Assembly: GCA_004558535.1 (NCBI GenBank)
Contig: SFCP01000075.1
Coordinates: 1-16,393, forward strand
Length of the DNA: 16,393 nucleotides
Direction of reading: 5' to 3'
Origin: Bacteroidales bacterium
GTDB lineage: Bacteria > Bacteroidota > Bacteroidia > Bacteroidales > Bacteroidaceae
The stretch's first letter is position 1. Each line of letters opens with the position of its first letter. The notes under the pieces are model-generated. The model was not told where the DNA came from. It saw only the letters and a list, made by a program, of their open reading frames with translations, and made no database searches. The translations under genes were made by a program, and so were the position numbers. Below are positions 1 through 5,365 of the stretch, one piece after another.

Positions 1-13
1 GTGCGCTGCGAAA

Positions 14-35
14 AATTGGTGCGGAATTGGTGCGG
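14..35 (+). repeat. 11-bp tandem direct repeat upstream of ychF
   Basis: AATTGGTGCGG occurs twice back to back (14-24 and 25-35) in the leader before ychF. I see no promoter with good -35/-10 spacing in positions 1-88. Two frames remain open from the left edge: one to a TAG at 81-83 and one to a TGA at 64-66. Either could be the 3' end of an upstream gene, in which case the repeat would be coding. I recognise neither peptide. Confidence 0.5.
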
Positions 36-71
36 AGTGTGTCCCCAAAACCCGAAAAACCATTGAAAATA

Positions 72-77
72 AAGGAG
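72..77 (+). promoter_or_regulatory. Ribosome-binding site of ychF
   Basis: AAGGAG lies about 11 bases before the ATG at 89, in an A/T-rich leader, and supports that start. Confidence 0.7.
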
Positions 78-88
78 ATTTAGAATAT

Positions 89-1198
89 ATGAAATTAGGT
101 ATCGTGGGACTGCCGAATGTTGGCAAGTCCACCCTGTTCAACGCCATCACCAACGCTGGTGCTGAAAGCGCCAACTACCCCTTCTGCACCATTGACCCCA
201 ACGTGGGCATGGTAGCAGTGCCGGATGCACGGCTGGACAAGCTGGCAGAGATCTATGAGCCGGACAAAAAGACCCCGGCGGTCATTGAGTTCGTGGACAT
301 TGCCGGTCTGGTGAAGGGTGCCAGTCAGGGTGCAGGCCTTGGCAACAAGTTCCTGGCCAATATTCGCGAGACCGATGCCATCGTCCATGTGGTCCGTTGC
401 TTTGATGACGAGAATATCATGCACGTGGTGGCGGATGCCGGCACCAACGTGCCCGTAGATCCCGTGGGGGATATTGAGGCCATCGATATGGAGCTGATCA
501 TGGCGGATCTGGACATGGTCCAGCGCCGTGTTGACAAAGCCCAGAAGGCCGCCAAGGGCGACAAGAAGTTCCTCCATGAGGTGGAGGTGTTCAAGGCGCT
601 GGCGGAGCATCTGGACGGCGGCAAGTCCGCCCGGACCTTTGACTGCTCCGATGATGATAAGGCCCTGATCGCCACCTCCGACCTGCTGACCCTAAAACCC
701 ATCATCTACGCCGCCAACATGGACGAGGACGGCTTCGCCAATCAGGAGGGCAACGAGTATCTGAAGAAGGTCCGTGCGCTGGCAGAAGCCGAGGGCAGCG
801 AGGTGCTGCCCATCTGTGCCAAGCTGGAGCAGGACATCGCTGAGCTGGAGGGTGAGGACCGCCAGATGTTCCTGGACGAGCTGGGCATCGCAGAATCCGG
901 TCTGGATCGGCTCATCAAGTGCAGCTACTCCCTGCTGGGCCTTATCTCTTTCCTGACCTACGGCAAGGATGAGTGCCGCGCCTGGACCATCAAAAAGGGC
1001 ACCAAGGCCCCTCAGGCCGCCGGTAAAATCCACACTGACATCGAGCGGGGCTTCATCCGGGCGGAGGTCATTGCCTATGATGATATGATCAAGTACGGCG
1101 GTGTCAACGCCGCCAAGGAGAAGGGCCAGCTCCGCAGCGAAGGCAAGGAGTATGTGGTTCAGGACGGTGACATGATCTACTTCCGCTTCAACGTGTAA
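89..1198 (+). CDS. ychF: Redox-regulated P-loop ATPase YchF (Obg-family, OLA1-like)
   Basis: A full-length 369-residue YchF, the usual size for the family. The G1/P-loop GLPNVGKST is at residues 7-15, the G3 region FVDIAGLVKGAS near residue 70, and the G4 position reads NMDE instead of NKxD. That substitution is the known feature that makes YchF prefer ATP over GTP. The C-terminal part carries the TGS domain, ending in DGDMIYFRFNV. Family members are cytosolic, associate with ribosomes and have been linked to stress responses. The ATG follows AAGGAG. The gene stands alone, is closed by a strong intrinsic terminator, and is the host gene next to which the phage element sits. It shows no sign of damage, so integration seems to have left it intact. 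Confidence 0.97.
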   Translation: MKLGIVGLPNVGKSTLFNAITNAGAESANYPFCTIDPNVGMVAVPDARLDKLAEIYEPDKKTPAVIEFVDIAGLVKGASQGAGLGNKFLANIRETDAIVHVVRCFDDENIMHVVADAGTNVPVDPVGDIEAIDMELIMADLDMVQRRVDKAQKAAKGDKKFLHEVEVFKALAEHLDGGKSARTFDCSDDDKALIATSDLLTLKPIIYAANMDEDGFANQEGNEYLKKVRALAEAEGSEVLPICAKLEQDIAELEGEDRQMFLDELGIAESGLDRLIKCSYSLLGLISFLTYGKDECRAWTIKKGTKAPQAAGKIHTDIERGFIRAEVIAYDDMIKYGGVNAAKEKGQLRSEGKEYVVQDGDMIYFRFNV

Positions 1199-1212
1199 AA
1201 TCAGCTTCAAAC

Positions 1213-1251
1213 AACAGCGGTCCCGGGTATGACACCCGGGACCGCTGTTTT
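1213..1251 (+). terminator. Intrinsic terminator of ychF
   Basis: A perfect 16-bp stem (1213-1228 with 1234-1249), GC-rich in its core, has a 5-base loop (ATGAC) and runs into TTTT at 1248-1251. It starts 15 bases after the ychF stop. On the opposite strand the outer AACA/TGTT gives only a short U-run, so it may also weakly stop leftward transcription. It marks the last clearly chromosomal element before the phage region. Confidence 0.9.
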
Positions 1252-1275
1252 GTGAGGATGGGGGATGTGCGAAAA

Positions 1276-1347
1276 AGCTCTACCGCCAAAAGAAATGGAC
1301 ATGACGAAAAGTCATGTCCATTTCTTTTGGTGGAGCAGAGCAGAGCT
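1276..1347. repeat. Long inverted repeat at the left end of the element, overlapping the recombinase 3' end
   Basis: A perfect 20-bp stem (1286-1305 with 1311-1330) has the loop GAAAA. It extends by three more pairs, one a G-T wobble (1283-1285 with 1331-1333). A second outer block pairs AGCTCT (1276-1281) with AGAGCT (1342-1347). The stem is only moderately GC-rich and on the leftward strand is followed by AGAGCTTTTTCG, so it could terminate recombinase transcription. The recombinase reading frame runs through the whole hairpin and stops at 1280-1282. Its position between the host terminator and the recombinase makes this the likely neighbourhood of attL; attR is not in the window, so the core cannot be defined. 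Confidence 0.8.
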
Positions 1348-2884
1348 TAAACGAACACTCAGCCTCGTTATTCTCTACTGCGTTAACCGCGGATTCTATT
1401 GGGATCTGGATTGTATTTTTATTGCCGGAGAAGCTGAACACCAGCCGCAGATCATCGTCATAAGCATACACCGCGACCAGGAATGTGTCAAATAGGCGCG
1501 CTTGGTACTTCTTATCGTGAACATCTCCATCTCGGAACATCTCCAAGCCAGATATAATGTCATCGCGGCTGACAGTCACGATGTCTGCCCGAGCCGCTGC
1601 GATATTAGCTTTGATGGTAGCGCGCTCAGACTCCAGCTCGACCAGCCTGCTTTTCGTGGTTTCGGTGATGATGCCCTGCTCGATGGCGGACATGATGTTT
1701 TTTATGCCACGCTCCGTTCCGGCGAGTTGGTCTTCCAAAATGCCGACCTTGCTCTCGGCTTCCTTGCGCTCATTGTAGGCGACCGTGCTGTCGGCGATCC
1801 ACTCGATAACATCGTCCTTCAGAGCGTAGTCCTTGATGGCCTGGGCGACCTGCAGCTCAATTTCATCTCGGCGCACATTCTTTTTGTCGCAGGTCTTTTC
1901 CGTTCGACGCTTCTGGCAGACGTAGTAGTAATGTAGGTTGCCGGAGCGTCCGGTGCCGGAGACGCCAGTCATGGGGCTTTTACAATGCCCGCAAAACAGC
2001 TTGCCGGTAAGCAGATAGTCACCATTGACGCGGTGACGCCCTTGCGGATTCTTCTTCGTGGTGATCACCTCCTGGACCTTGAAGTAAAGCTCGTCGCTGA
2101 TAATCCTCGGGATGCCGCCCTCTTTGCGGACATCGCCGTAGATATAGATGCCGCGATACCGTTCGTTGGAAAGGATCTTCTGAAAGCTCGACCGCCCCCA
2201 CGGGCGACCGTACGAGGTCTTGATTCCCCGGGCATTCAGGCTGGCCATGATATCAACGAAAGCCTCACCGCAGGAAACGCGAGTGAATATCTCCCGGATA
2301 ACCGCAGCCTTCGGCTCGTCGATGGCATAGTGCAGCGTTTCATCCGCTTTATAGCCGTAGGGTAGATGGCCGTTCGCCACCATGCAATTCGCGGCGTTGT
2401 CATATAGGCCGCGCTTGATGTCCTCGGCCATGTTCTCGGAATAGAACTGGTTGACATTCATCATCGAGCGGGCGGCGAAGCGTCCAGCCGCAGTATCGTC
2501 GAAATCCTCCTCCACATAGAGAACGCGAACGCCCAGATCCTGAAGCCGAGCTTCGTTGATCAGAGCCTCCAGCATATTGCGTCCCATGCGGTTAGACTTC
2601 CACGCGATTACATAGCGGAACTTCCCTTTTGCAGCGTCAGTCATCATGCGCTGGAAGTCACGGCGCTTGTCGGTGCGGCCAGAAACGGCGCGGTCGGCAT
2701 AGGTGTCAATGATTCTGATGCCATACTCCGCCGCCAGCTCGTAGCCCTTTTCGAACTGCTGCTCTACGGAAATGTCCTTCTGGTTGTGACTGCTGTACCG
2801 ACCGTAGAGAACGCCCGGCTCTTCGATTTCCAGCTTCTTGCCCCGCTTCGGCTTCGCCGGGTGCTTTGCAGGTTTTCTCGGCAA
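1280..2884 (-). CDS. Large serine recombinase (phage integrase)
   Basis: Catalyses site-specific integration and excision of the element. Domains, numbered from the TTG start: resolvase/invertase catalytic domain about 25-155, with RYSS holding the likely nucleophile Ser31 and the conserved WKSNRMGRN segment; recombinase domain about 168-275; zinc ribbon with Cys298, 301, 323 and 332; then a coiled-coil C-terminus. At 534 residues it is normal for the large serine integrases. Two starts compete: GTG at 2893 abuts the GAAGGGG ribosome-binding site (2894-2900), whereas TTG at 2884 is 9 bases away, so I prefer TTG; the three extra residues change nothing. The last 17 or so codons run through the long hairpin at 1276-1347, so the C-terminus ends in PPKEMDM...HVHFFWR, an unusual tail that may be a by-product of the terminator. 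Confidence 0.95.
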   Translation of the reverse strand: MPRKPAKHPAKPKRGKKLEIEEPGVLYGRYSSHNQKDISVEQQFEKGYELAAEYGIRIIDTYADRAVSGRTDKRRDFQRMMTDAAKGKFRYVIAWKSNRMGRNMLEALINEARLQDLGVRVLYVEEDFDDTAAGRFAARSMMNVNQFYSENMAEDIKRGLYDNAANCMVANGHLPYGYKADETLHYAIDEPKAAVIREIFTRVSCGEAFVDIMASLNARGIKTSYGRPWGRSSFQKILSNERYRGIYIYGDVRKEGGIPRIISDELYFKVQEVITTKKNPQGRHRVNGDYLLTGKLFCGHCKSPMTGVSGTGRSGNLHYYYVCQKRRTEKTCDKKNVRRDEIELQVAQAIKDYALKDDVIEWIADSTVAYNERKEAESKVGILEDQLAGTERGIKNIMSAIEQGIITETTKSRLVELESERATIKANIAAARADIVTVSRDDIISGLEMFRDGDVHDKKYQARLFDTFLVAVYAYDDDLRLVFSFSGNKNTIQIPIESAVNAVENNEAECSFKLCSAPPKEMDMTFRHVHFFWR

Positions 2885-2928
2885 CAGCGCCACCCCCTTC
2901 TAACGATAGATTTGCAGTAGCAGATATT

Positions 2929-2986
2929 CAGAATCAGAAACAGATTACAGATACAGTCTCAGATACAGATACAGGTACAGAGACAG
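2929..2986. repeat. Degenerate CAGNNN hexamer array upstream of the recombinase
   Basis: Nine consecutive units of CAGNNN (mostly CAGATA, with CAGAAT, CAGAAA, CAGTCT, CAGGTA, CAGAGA and one 7-base unit CAGATTA) end in a final CAG at 2984-2986. On the recombinase strand this reads TATCTG repeated. It sits 30-90 bases upstream of the recombinase start, in its leader or promoter region. It could be a protein-binding array or simply a microsatellite. Confidence 0.8.
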
Positions 2987-3024
2987 TGCGCGCACGATCG
3001 CGCGCACACGCACGCGCGCACGCG
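2986..3024. repeat. Alternating purine-pyrimidine tract with GTGCGCGC inverted repeat
   Basis: GTGCGCGC (2986-2993) and GCGCGCAC (3000-3007) are perfect inverted repeats around ACGATC. Positions 2999-3024 alternate pyrimidine and purine without a break (CG and CA steps). This is the classic composition of Z-DNA-forming sequence and sits beside the CAGNNN array in front of the recombinase gene. The composition is plain; any structural effect is inference. Confidence 0.7.
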
Positions 3025-3033
3025 ATGTATCGC

Positions 3034-3073
3034 TACCCTATAGATACGGTACAGATACCATATCCATAGGGTA
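3034..3073 (-). promoter_or_regulatory. 18-bp hairpin directly after the SHOCT gene
   Basis: Arms 3034-3051 and 3056-3073 match 16 of 18 with a 4-base loop. Both mismatches are A/C on the + strand and therefore G-U wobbles in a minus-strand transcript, so the RNA can form a continuous 18-bp stem. It begins at the base next to the SHOCT-gene stop (3074-3076). No U-run follows, so it is not a textbook terminator; it may protect the 3' end, attenuate transcription into the recombinase, or bind a protein. Confidence 0.6.
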
Positions 3074-3520
3074 TCAGAGGCCGAGGAGTTGGCGCTTCTT
3101 TGCGTCGAACTCTTCTGAAGTCAAAATGCCATCGTCAAGCAGTTCTTTCAATCCGCGGATTTCCTCGACGACAGAAACAACTTTTCCTTCGGGCGCAGCC
3201 TTCTCAGCATCGTAGCTTGAAATATAGTCCCGAATCTGGATAGCTATAGCCAAATCTGCTTTTGAGAAAAAGAAAACTTTCTCCGCGCCGATCGCTGCGC
3301 TAACCCCAAGACCAAGCCCTACACCTGCACTTGCAGCTTGAGCAGTATGAAAAGTAATTTTCCCCATGCCAAGGCCACGAGGCTCTTTCAAAGCGAAAGA
3401 CTGAATTTTCGCAATAGGGAAAAACTCTTCCGTTCTTTTAGCCTCAACAACAAGATTTGGTCCTCTGGTATGCAGAGTAAAACCGTTTGAACATCGCAGT
3501 GTTACTTCGGGGATATTCAT
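3074..3520 (-). CDS. PH-like / SHOCT domain protein of the lysogeny region
   Basis: A 148-residue protein. The N-terminal half (about residues 10-85) is a beta-rich module with ...IAKIQSFALKEP...ITFHT, resembling bacterial PH-like/DUF4429 domains. A glycine/alanine-rich stretch follows (ASAGVGLGLGVSAAIGA). The C-terminus (about 121-146, GLKELLDDGILTSEEFDAKK) is a SHOCT motif, a short helical oligomerisation module. The ATG at 3520 is chosen because AAGGAGG (3528-3534 on the plus strand) sits 7 bases before it; a longer frame upstream has no comparable site. Such genes are common between integrase and repressor in Firmicutes prophages. Their role is not established; I infer an accessory lysogeny or membrane-associated function. 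Confidence 0.8.
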   Translation of the reverse strand: MNIPEVTLRCSNGFTLHTRGPNLVVEAKRTEEFFPIAKIQSFALKEPRGLGMGKITFHTAQAASAGVGLGLGVSAAIGAEKVFFFSKADLAIAIQIRDYISSYDAEKAAPEGKVVSVVEEIRGLKELLDDGILTSEEFDAKKRQLLGL

Positions 3521-3623
3521 GCGTGTGCCTCCTTTTCTCAAACTCCCGCTCCTACACCATATCACGATGCGAAGTCAGTCGAAAGTGATAATATATCTTT
3601 TCAAAGCGAAACTGCATAAATTT

Positions 3624-3632
3624 TGATAGAAT
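3624..3632 (+). promoter_or_regulatory. Possible extended -10 promoter for the 45-residue ORF
   Basis: TGATAGAAT reads as an extended -10 (TGN followed by TAGAAT, 3627-3632), 45 bases before the ATG at 3677. No good -35 is seen at the right distance. The rest of 3521-3676 is A/T-rich spacer between divergent genes. Its leftward strand has a TATATTAT run (3588-3595) that could be a -10 for the SHOCT gene, also without a convincing -35. Confidence 0.35.
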
Positions 3633-3676
3633 AACGATGCCGTAGATGGCAATTTTGCAAAGAAAGGAGTCCGGGC

Positions 3677-3814
3677 ATGGGACACGATCATCAATCGGAA
3701 GCAGCAGCGAGGAGTATATTGAAAACGCTGCTCGCGGCCGAGCTGTTTTCAAAGCTTTCCGAAAGCCAGCAGGATATGATAATCAGCCAGCTAAAAGCCC
3801 TTTTATCACGTTGA
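3677..3814 (+). CDS. 45-residue protein, tail-like relative of the XRE repressor
   Basis: The frame starts at an ATG preceded by AAAGGAG (3664-3670) with 6-base spacing and ends with TGA at 3812-3814. The product (MGHDHQSEAAARSILKTLLA, then AELFSKLSESQQDMI, ending SQLKALLSR) has no HTH. Its C-terminal 25 residues resemble the repressor encoded on the other strand: ELF..L(S/T)...QD.II...K.LL is shared. It is convergent with that repressor gene and overlaps its 3' end by 32 bases. The strong ribosome-binding site supports a real gene. Function unknown; a mimic of the repressor's oligomerisation tail is one hypothesis, and a small regulator of the lysogeny module another. Confidence 0.6.
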   Translation: MGHDHQSEAAARSILKTLLAAELFSKLSESQQDMIISQLKALLSR

Positions 3815-4154
3815 TGATGATATCTTGCTTTTCCGGGGTCAGCAGCTCGAATAGCTCAATATACTCTTTTGTGCGCCCATCGCTCGTTTCAGCGGTGGGC
3901 GTTACGCTTCTTTCCATGCTGACATCATACCCCATAAGCCAGGCTTCGGAAACGCCGAGTGCGAGGCCGAGGATTGTGAGCTTGTCCTGCCCGGGAAGGG
4001 TCTTCCCTGAAACATACTGGCTCAAATCGTTCTTGTTGAGCTTTACGTCAAACCGTTTGCAATAAGGCTCTGCAGCGTGAAGAATATCGACCTGGCGCAT
4101 CTTCTTGATGTCCATGATTTGCTTCAAACGCTGAGAAGTGCTGTACTCTTTCAT
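3783..4154 (-). CDS. XRE-family phage repressor (CI-like)
   Basis: A 123-residue protein. Residues 7-75 or so form a lambda-repressor-type HTH (RLKQIMDIKKMRQVDILHAA ... NDLSQYVSGKTLPGQDKL ... LGLALGVSEAWLMGYD). The tail, residues 98-123 (EYIELFELLTPEKQDIIINV, ending in IKGLLAG), is a short helical oligomerisation segment. There is no LexA/CI-type S24 peptidase domain, so induction is probably not by RecA-stimulated self-cleavage. The ATG has GGGGAGGA upstream. Transcription should start from the TTGAAC-17-TATAAT promoter at 4184-4212, whose -35 is part of an operator, which implies autoregulation. Divergent to the Cro-like gene, in the standard lysogeny-switch arrangement. Confidence 0.9.
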   Translation of the reverse strand: MKEYSTSQRLKQIMDIKKMRQVDILHAAEPYCKRFDVKLNKNDLSQYVSGKTLPGQDKLTILGLALGVSEAWLMGYDVSMERSVTPTAETSDGRTKEYIELFELLTPEKQDIIINVIKGLLAG

Positions 4155-4183
4155 CGGTCTATCCTCCCCTTGCAGATGACATC

Positions 4184-4212
4184 ATTATAAAGGGCTTTGA
4201 ACAAAAGTTCAA
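4184..4212 (-). promoter_or_regulatory. Repressor promoter with overlapping operator
   Basis: On the minus strand, -35 TTGAAC (4212-4207) and -10 TATAAT (4189-4184) are separated by exactly 17 bases, about 30 bases before the repressor ATG. The -35 hexamer is also a half-site of the inverted repeat TTGAAC-AAAA-GTTCAA (4197-4212), so a bound protein would block or modulate this promoter. Confidence 0.85.
4197..4212. promoter_or_regulatory. Operator O1: TTGAAC-N4-GTTCAA
   Basis: A perfect inverted repeat with half-sites at 4197-4202 and 4207-4212 and an AAAA spacer, covering the repressor -35. The half-site sequence is the same as in the other operators but the arms face outward instead of inward. 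Confidence 0.75.
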
Positions 4213-4229
4213 TAGCGAAAAGAAAAAAA

Positions 4230-4246
4230 GTTCAACTTTTTTGAAA
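4230..4246. promoter_or_regulatory. Operator O2: GTTCAA-N5-TTGAAA
   Basis: An inverted repeat (4230-4235 and 4241-4246, spacer CTTTT) one base off the consensus GTTCAA-N5-TTGAAC. It lies midway between the two divergent promoters, upstream of the rightward -35. Confidence 0.7.
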
Positions 4247-4253
4247 AAATGTG

Positions 4254-4282
4254 TTGCAAATCATCAAGGCGTATGGTATTCT
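4254..4282 (+). promoter_or_regulatory. Rightward early promoter (PR-like)
   Basis: -35 TTGCAA (4254-4259) and -10 TATTCT (4277-4282) are 17 bases apart. The expected transcription start (about 4289) falls at the edge of operator O3, so repressor binding there would block early transcription. This should drive the Cro-like gene and, by read-through, the whole rightward operon. Confidence 0.75.
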
Positions 4283-4290
4283 AACGACAG

Positions 4291-4315
4291 GTTCAAGGAA
4301 ATTGAACTTTTGAAC
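4291..4315. promoter_or_regulatory. Operator O3: GTTCAA-N5-TTGAAC plus extra half-site
   Basis: Perfect 17-bp inverted repeat GTTCAA (4291-4296), GGAAA, TTGAAC (4302-4307), followed by a further TTGAAC half-site at 4310-4315. It sits between the rightward start point and the Cro-like gene's ribosome-binding site (4322-4329). Confidence 0.85.
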
Positions 4316-4335
4316 AAGCTGAAAGGAGGATAAAA

Positions 4336-4554
4336 ATGGCGTACGATTACAGCAAGCTCTTGGGTCGCATCACCGAAAAGTTTGGAACGCAGGCTCGCTT
4401 TTCCGGCGCGATGGGAATGTCTGAGCGCAGTCTTTCTCTGAAGCTCAACAGCAAAGTACCGTTTAAGCAGCCGGAGATTTCCAAGGCCTGTTCTCTGCTG
4501 GAGATTGGCGATTCCGACATTCCTGCTTATTTTTTTACCATTGAAGTTCAATAG
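4336..4554 (+). CDS. DUF739 family Cro-like protein
   Basis: A 72-residue HTH protein matching the DUF739 phage family in length and layout: YDYSKLLGRI near the N-terminus, then FSGAMGMSERSLSLKLNSK (about residues 22-40) as helix-turn-helix, then PEISKACSLL. AAAGGAGG lies 6 bases before the ATG. It is divergent from the repressor and the first gene of the rightward operon, the position of Cro in lambda-like switches. It probably competes for the TTGAAC/GTTCAA operators to shut off repressor synthesis. Its own last codons (GTT CAA TAG) are part of another operator copy at 4546-4562, so it or the repressor may bind inside the gene. Confidence 0.85.
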   Translation: MAYDYSKLLGRITEKFGTQARFSGAMGMSERSLSLKLNSKVPFKQPEISKACSLLEIGDSDIPAYFFTIEVQ

Positions 4555-4562
4555 CTTTGAAC
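4546..4562. promoter_or_regulatory. Operator O4 at the end of the Cro-like gene: GTTCAA-N5-TTGAAC
   Basis: GTTCAA (4546-4551), TAGCT, TTGAAC (4557-4562) is identical in arms and spacing to O3, 255 bases away. It overlaps the stop codon of the DUF739 gene and precedes the ribosome-binding site of the next gene. It could act as a distal auxiliary operator for looping or as a roadblock. Confidence 0.8.
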
Positions 4563-4584
4563 TAATGGGAGAGAGGAGGTTCCG

Positions 4585-4791
4585 ATGCAGGTCGCAAGGT
4601 TTACGCCAACCGAGGAAAGCGAGCTGGTGAACGAAGTACATATCAACACGGCGGAGATTCCTGATTTTGTACGGGACAACCTCGCCGCAGCGACGCTGGA
4701 TCTGATCCACGGAATACTTCGGCAGCCAGGTGGGCGCGAAGCGCTGGACGCAAAAACCGCAGCCAGACGCGCAGGCAGATCCGCAAAATGA
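4585..4791 (+). CDS. Small early phage protein, unknown function
   Basis: A 68-residue protein with GAGAGGAGG before its ATG. The N-terminal half is acidic (TPTEESELVNEVHINTAEIP), followed by DFVRDNLAAATLDLIHGIL, probably helical, and a basic end (AARRAGRSAK). I do not recognise a named family. Similar short proteins with 'NTA.IP.F.RDNLA' stretches occur at this place in Firmicutes prophages. It is the first gene after the distal operator O4, separated by 30 bases from the Cro-like stop, and its neighbours suggest an early accessory role. Confidence 0.7.
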   Translation: MQVARFTPTEESELVNEVHINTAEIPDFVRDNLAAATLDLIHGILRQPGGREALDAKTAARRAGRSAK

Positions 4792-4805
4792 AGGGAGTTG
4801 AAAGA

Positions 4806-5003
4806 ATGGCATATTACCGGACTTGCCCGCTTTGCGGGAGCAATAATGACCCGGGCGAAGCCTGTGATTGCCGCGAAATGAAAAAAGAGGTCGCCCCGCT
4901 GCATCGGGAACGACCTCGGGCAAATGCTTACCCACAGTCAGTTTACCAACCGATCTGTGCGAAGTCAAGAGGTGAGGGGGTGCTACCGTGGCAGAAGAGT
5001 TGA
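4806..5003 (+). CDS. Small zinc-ribbon protein
   Basis: A 65-residue protein. CPLCG near residue 8 with a later C.C pair (ACDC) suggests one zinc site; the rest (EVAPLHRERPRANAYPQSVY and onward) is basic and probably disordered. The ATG at 4806 has AAGGGAG 8 bases upstream; an earlier in-frame ATG at 4788 lacks a comparable site. The 3' end overlaps the next gene by 16 bases. The middle of the gene contains a hairpin (4887-4917) whose opposite strand looks like an intrinsic terminator, and the minus strand further right has a promoter-like pair, so part of this gene may be covered by an antisense RNA. The biological role is unknown. Confidence 0.65.
   Translation: MAYYRTCPLCGSNNDPGEACDCREMKKEVAPLHRERPRANAYPQSVYQPICAKSRGEGVLPWQKS
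4881..4968 (-). ncRNA. Candidate antisense small RNA with promoter and terminator
   Basis: On the minus strand, -35 TTGACT (4968-4963) and -10 TAAACT (4945-4940) are 17 bases apart, which predicts a start near 4933. The following RNA can form GGGUAA-GCAU-UUGCCC (4933-4918, one G-U pair that is a mismatch on the other strand). It then forms a stem GAGGUCG/CGACCUC (4917-4911 with 4893-4887) enclosing a further CCCG/CGGG pairing, followed by six U (4886-4881). The transcript would be about 50 nt and antisense to the zinc-ribbon gene. The terminator half is well supported; the promoter is 5/6 and 4/6 to consensus and could be chance. Confidence 0.45.
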
Positions 5004-5365
5004 GAGAGCTCCGGCTTTCCAAGCAGATACCGGCCAAGGATATGGTCGCGGTGGTACAAGCCATCTACCCAAAGTACGACAAGACCGTTCAAAGCAAGTG
5101 CGAGAACGGAGACGCCTACGGCGTGAGCCTGCGGCCAGACGCGATGGCGGCGCTCTACGCGCACTTCGCGCCGGAGCTGGCAGAGGGCCGCAAAGCGGTA
5201 AAAAAGGACGCGCACCGGCTGACCTGTCGTATCTCGGCAAGGATCGAAACCGCCGACTACGAGGCGTTGCAACGGCTGATAGAGGCTGAGGGCTACGCCA
5301 CCACACAGGACTGGCTGACCGCCACCGTCCGCCGCTACATCGCAGAGGCAGGTGAAACCGAATGA
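4988..5365 (+). CDS. Putative DNA-binding protein: HTH-like N-terminus with ribbon-helix-helix-like C-terminus
   Basis: A 125-residue protein from a GTG at 4988, with GAGGGGG 8 bases upstream. The N-terminal half (LRELRLSKQIPAKDMVAVVQ ... VQSKCENGDAYGVSLRPDAM) reads like a degenerate XRE-type HTH. The C-terminal half (RLTCRISARIETADYEALQR ... GYATTQDWLTATVRRYI) resembles the short strand plus two helices of ribbon-helix-helix or MobC-like proteins. The two halves are joined by a basic stretch (EGRKAVKKDAH). Both assignments rest on pattern only. Small proteins of this type are common in the early region of gut Firmicutes prophages and are presumed regulators. Its stop overlaps the next ATG in ATGA. 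Confidence 0.7.
   Translation: MAEELRELRLSKQIPAKDMVAVVQAIYPKYDKTVQSKCENGDAYGVSLRPDAMAALYAHFAPELAEGRKAVKKDAHRLTCRISARIETADYEALQRLIEAEGYATTQDWLTATVRRYIAEAGETE

Noticed and set aside
3..83. Frame open from the left edge to TAG at 81-83 as the 3' end of an upstream gene
   Set aside because: Only 26 codons are visible, another frame is also open to 64-66, and no family can be recognised.
1502..1936. Open frame on the plus strand opposite the recombinase C-terminal half
   Set aside because: Shadow of the serine recombinase; no ribosome-binding site and no known motif.
2929..2986. Repeat array considered as a CRISPR or origin iterons
   Set aside because: Six-base units without spacers are not CRISPR, and the units are too short and degenerate for replication iterons; no initiator gene is adjacent.
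2866..3069. Plus-strand open frame across the CAGNNN and alternating tract
   Set aside because: It exists only because the repeat has a six-base period; the product is low complexity and its start lies within the recombinase gene.
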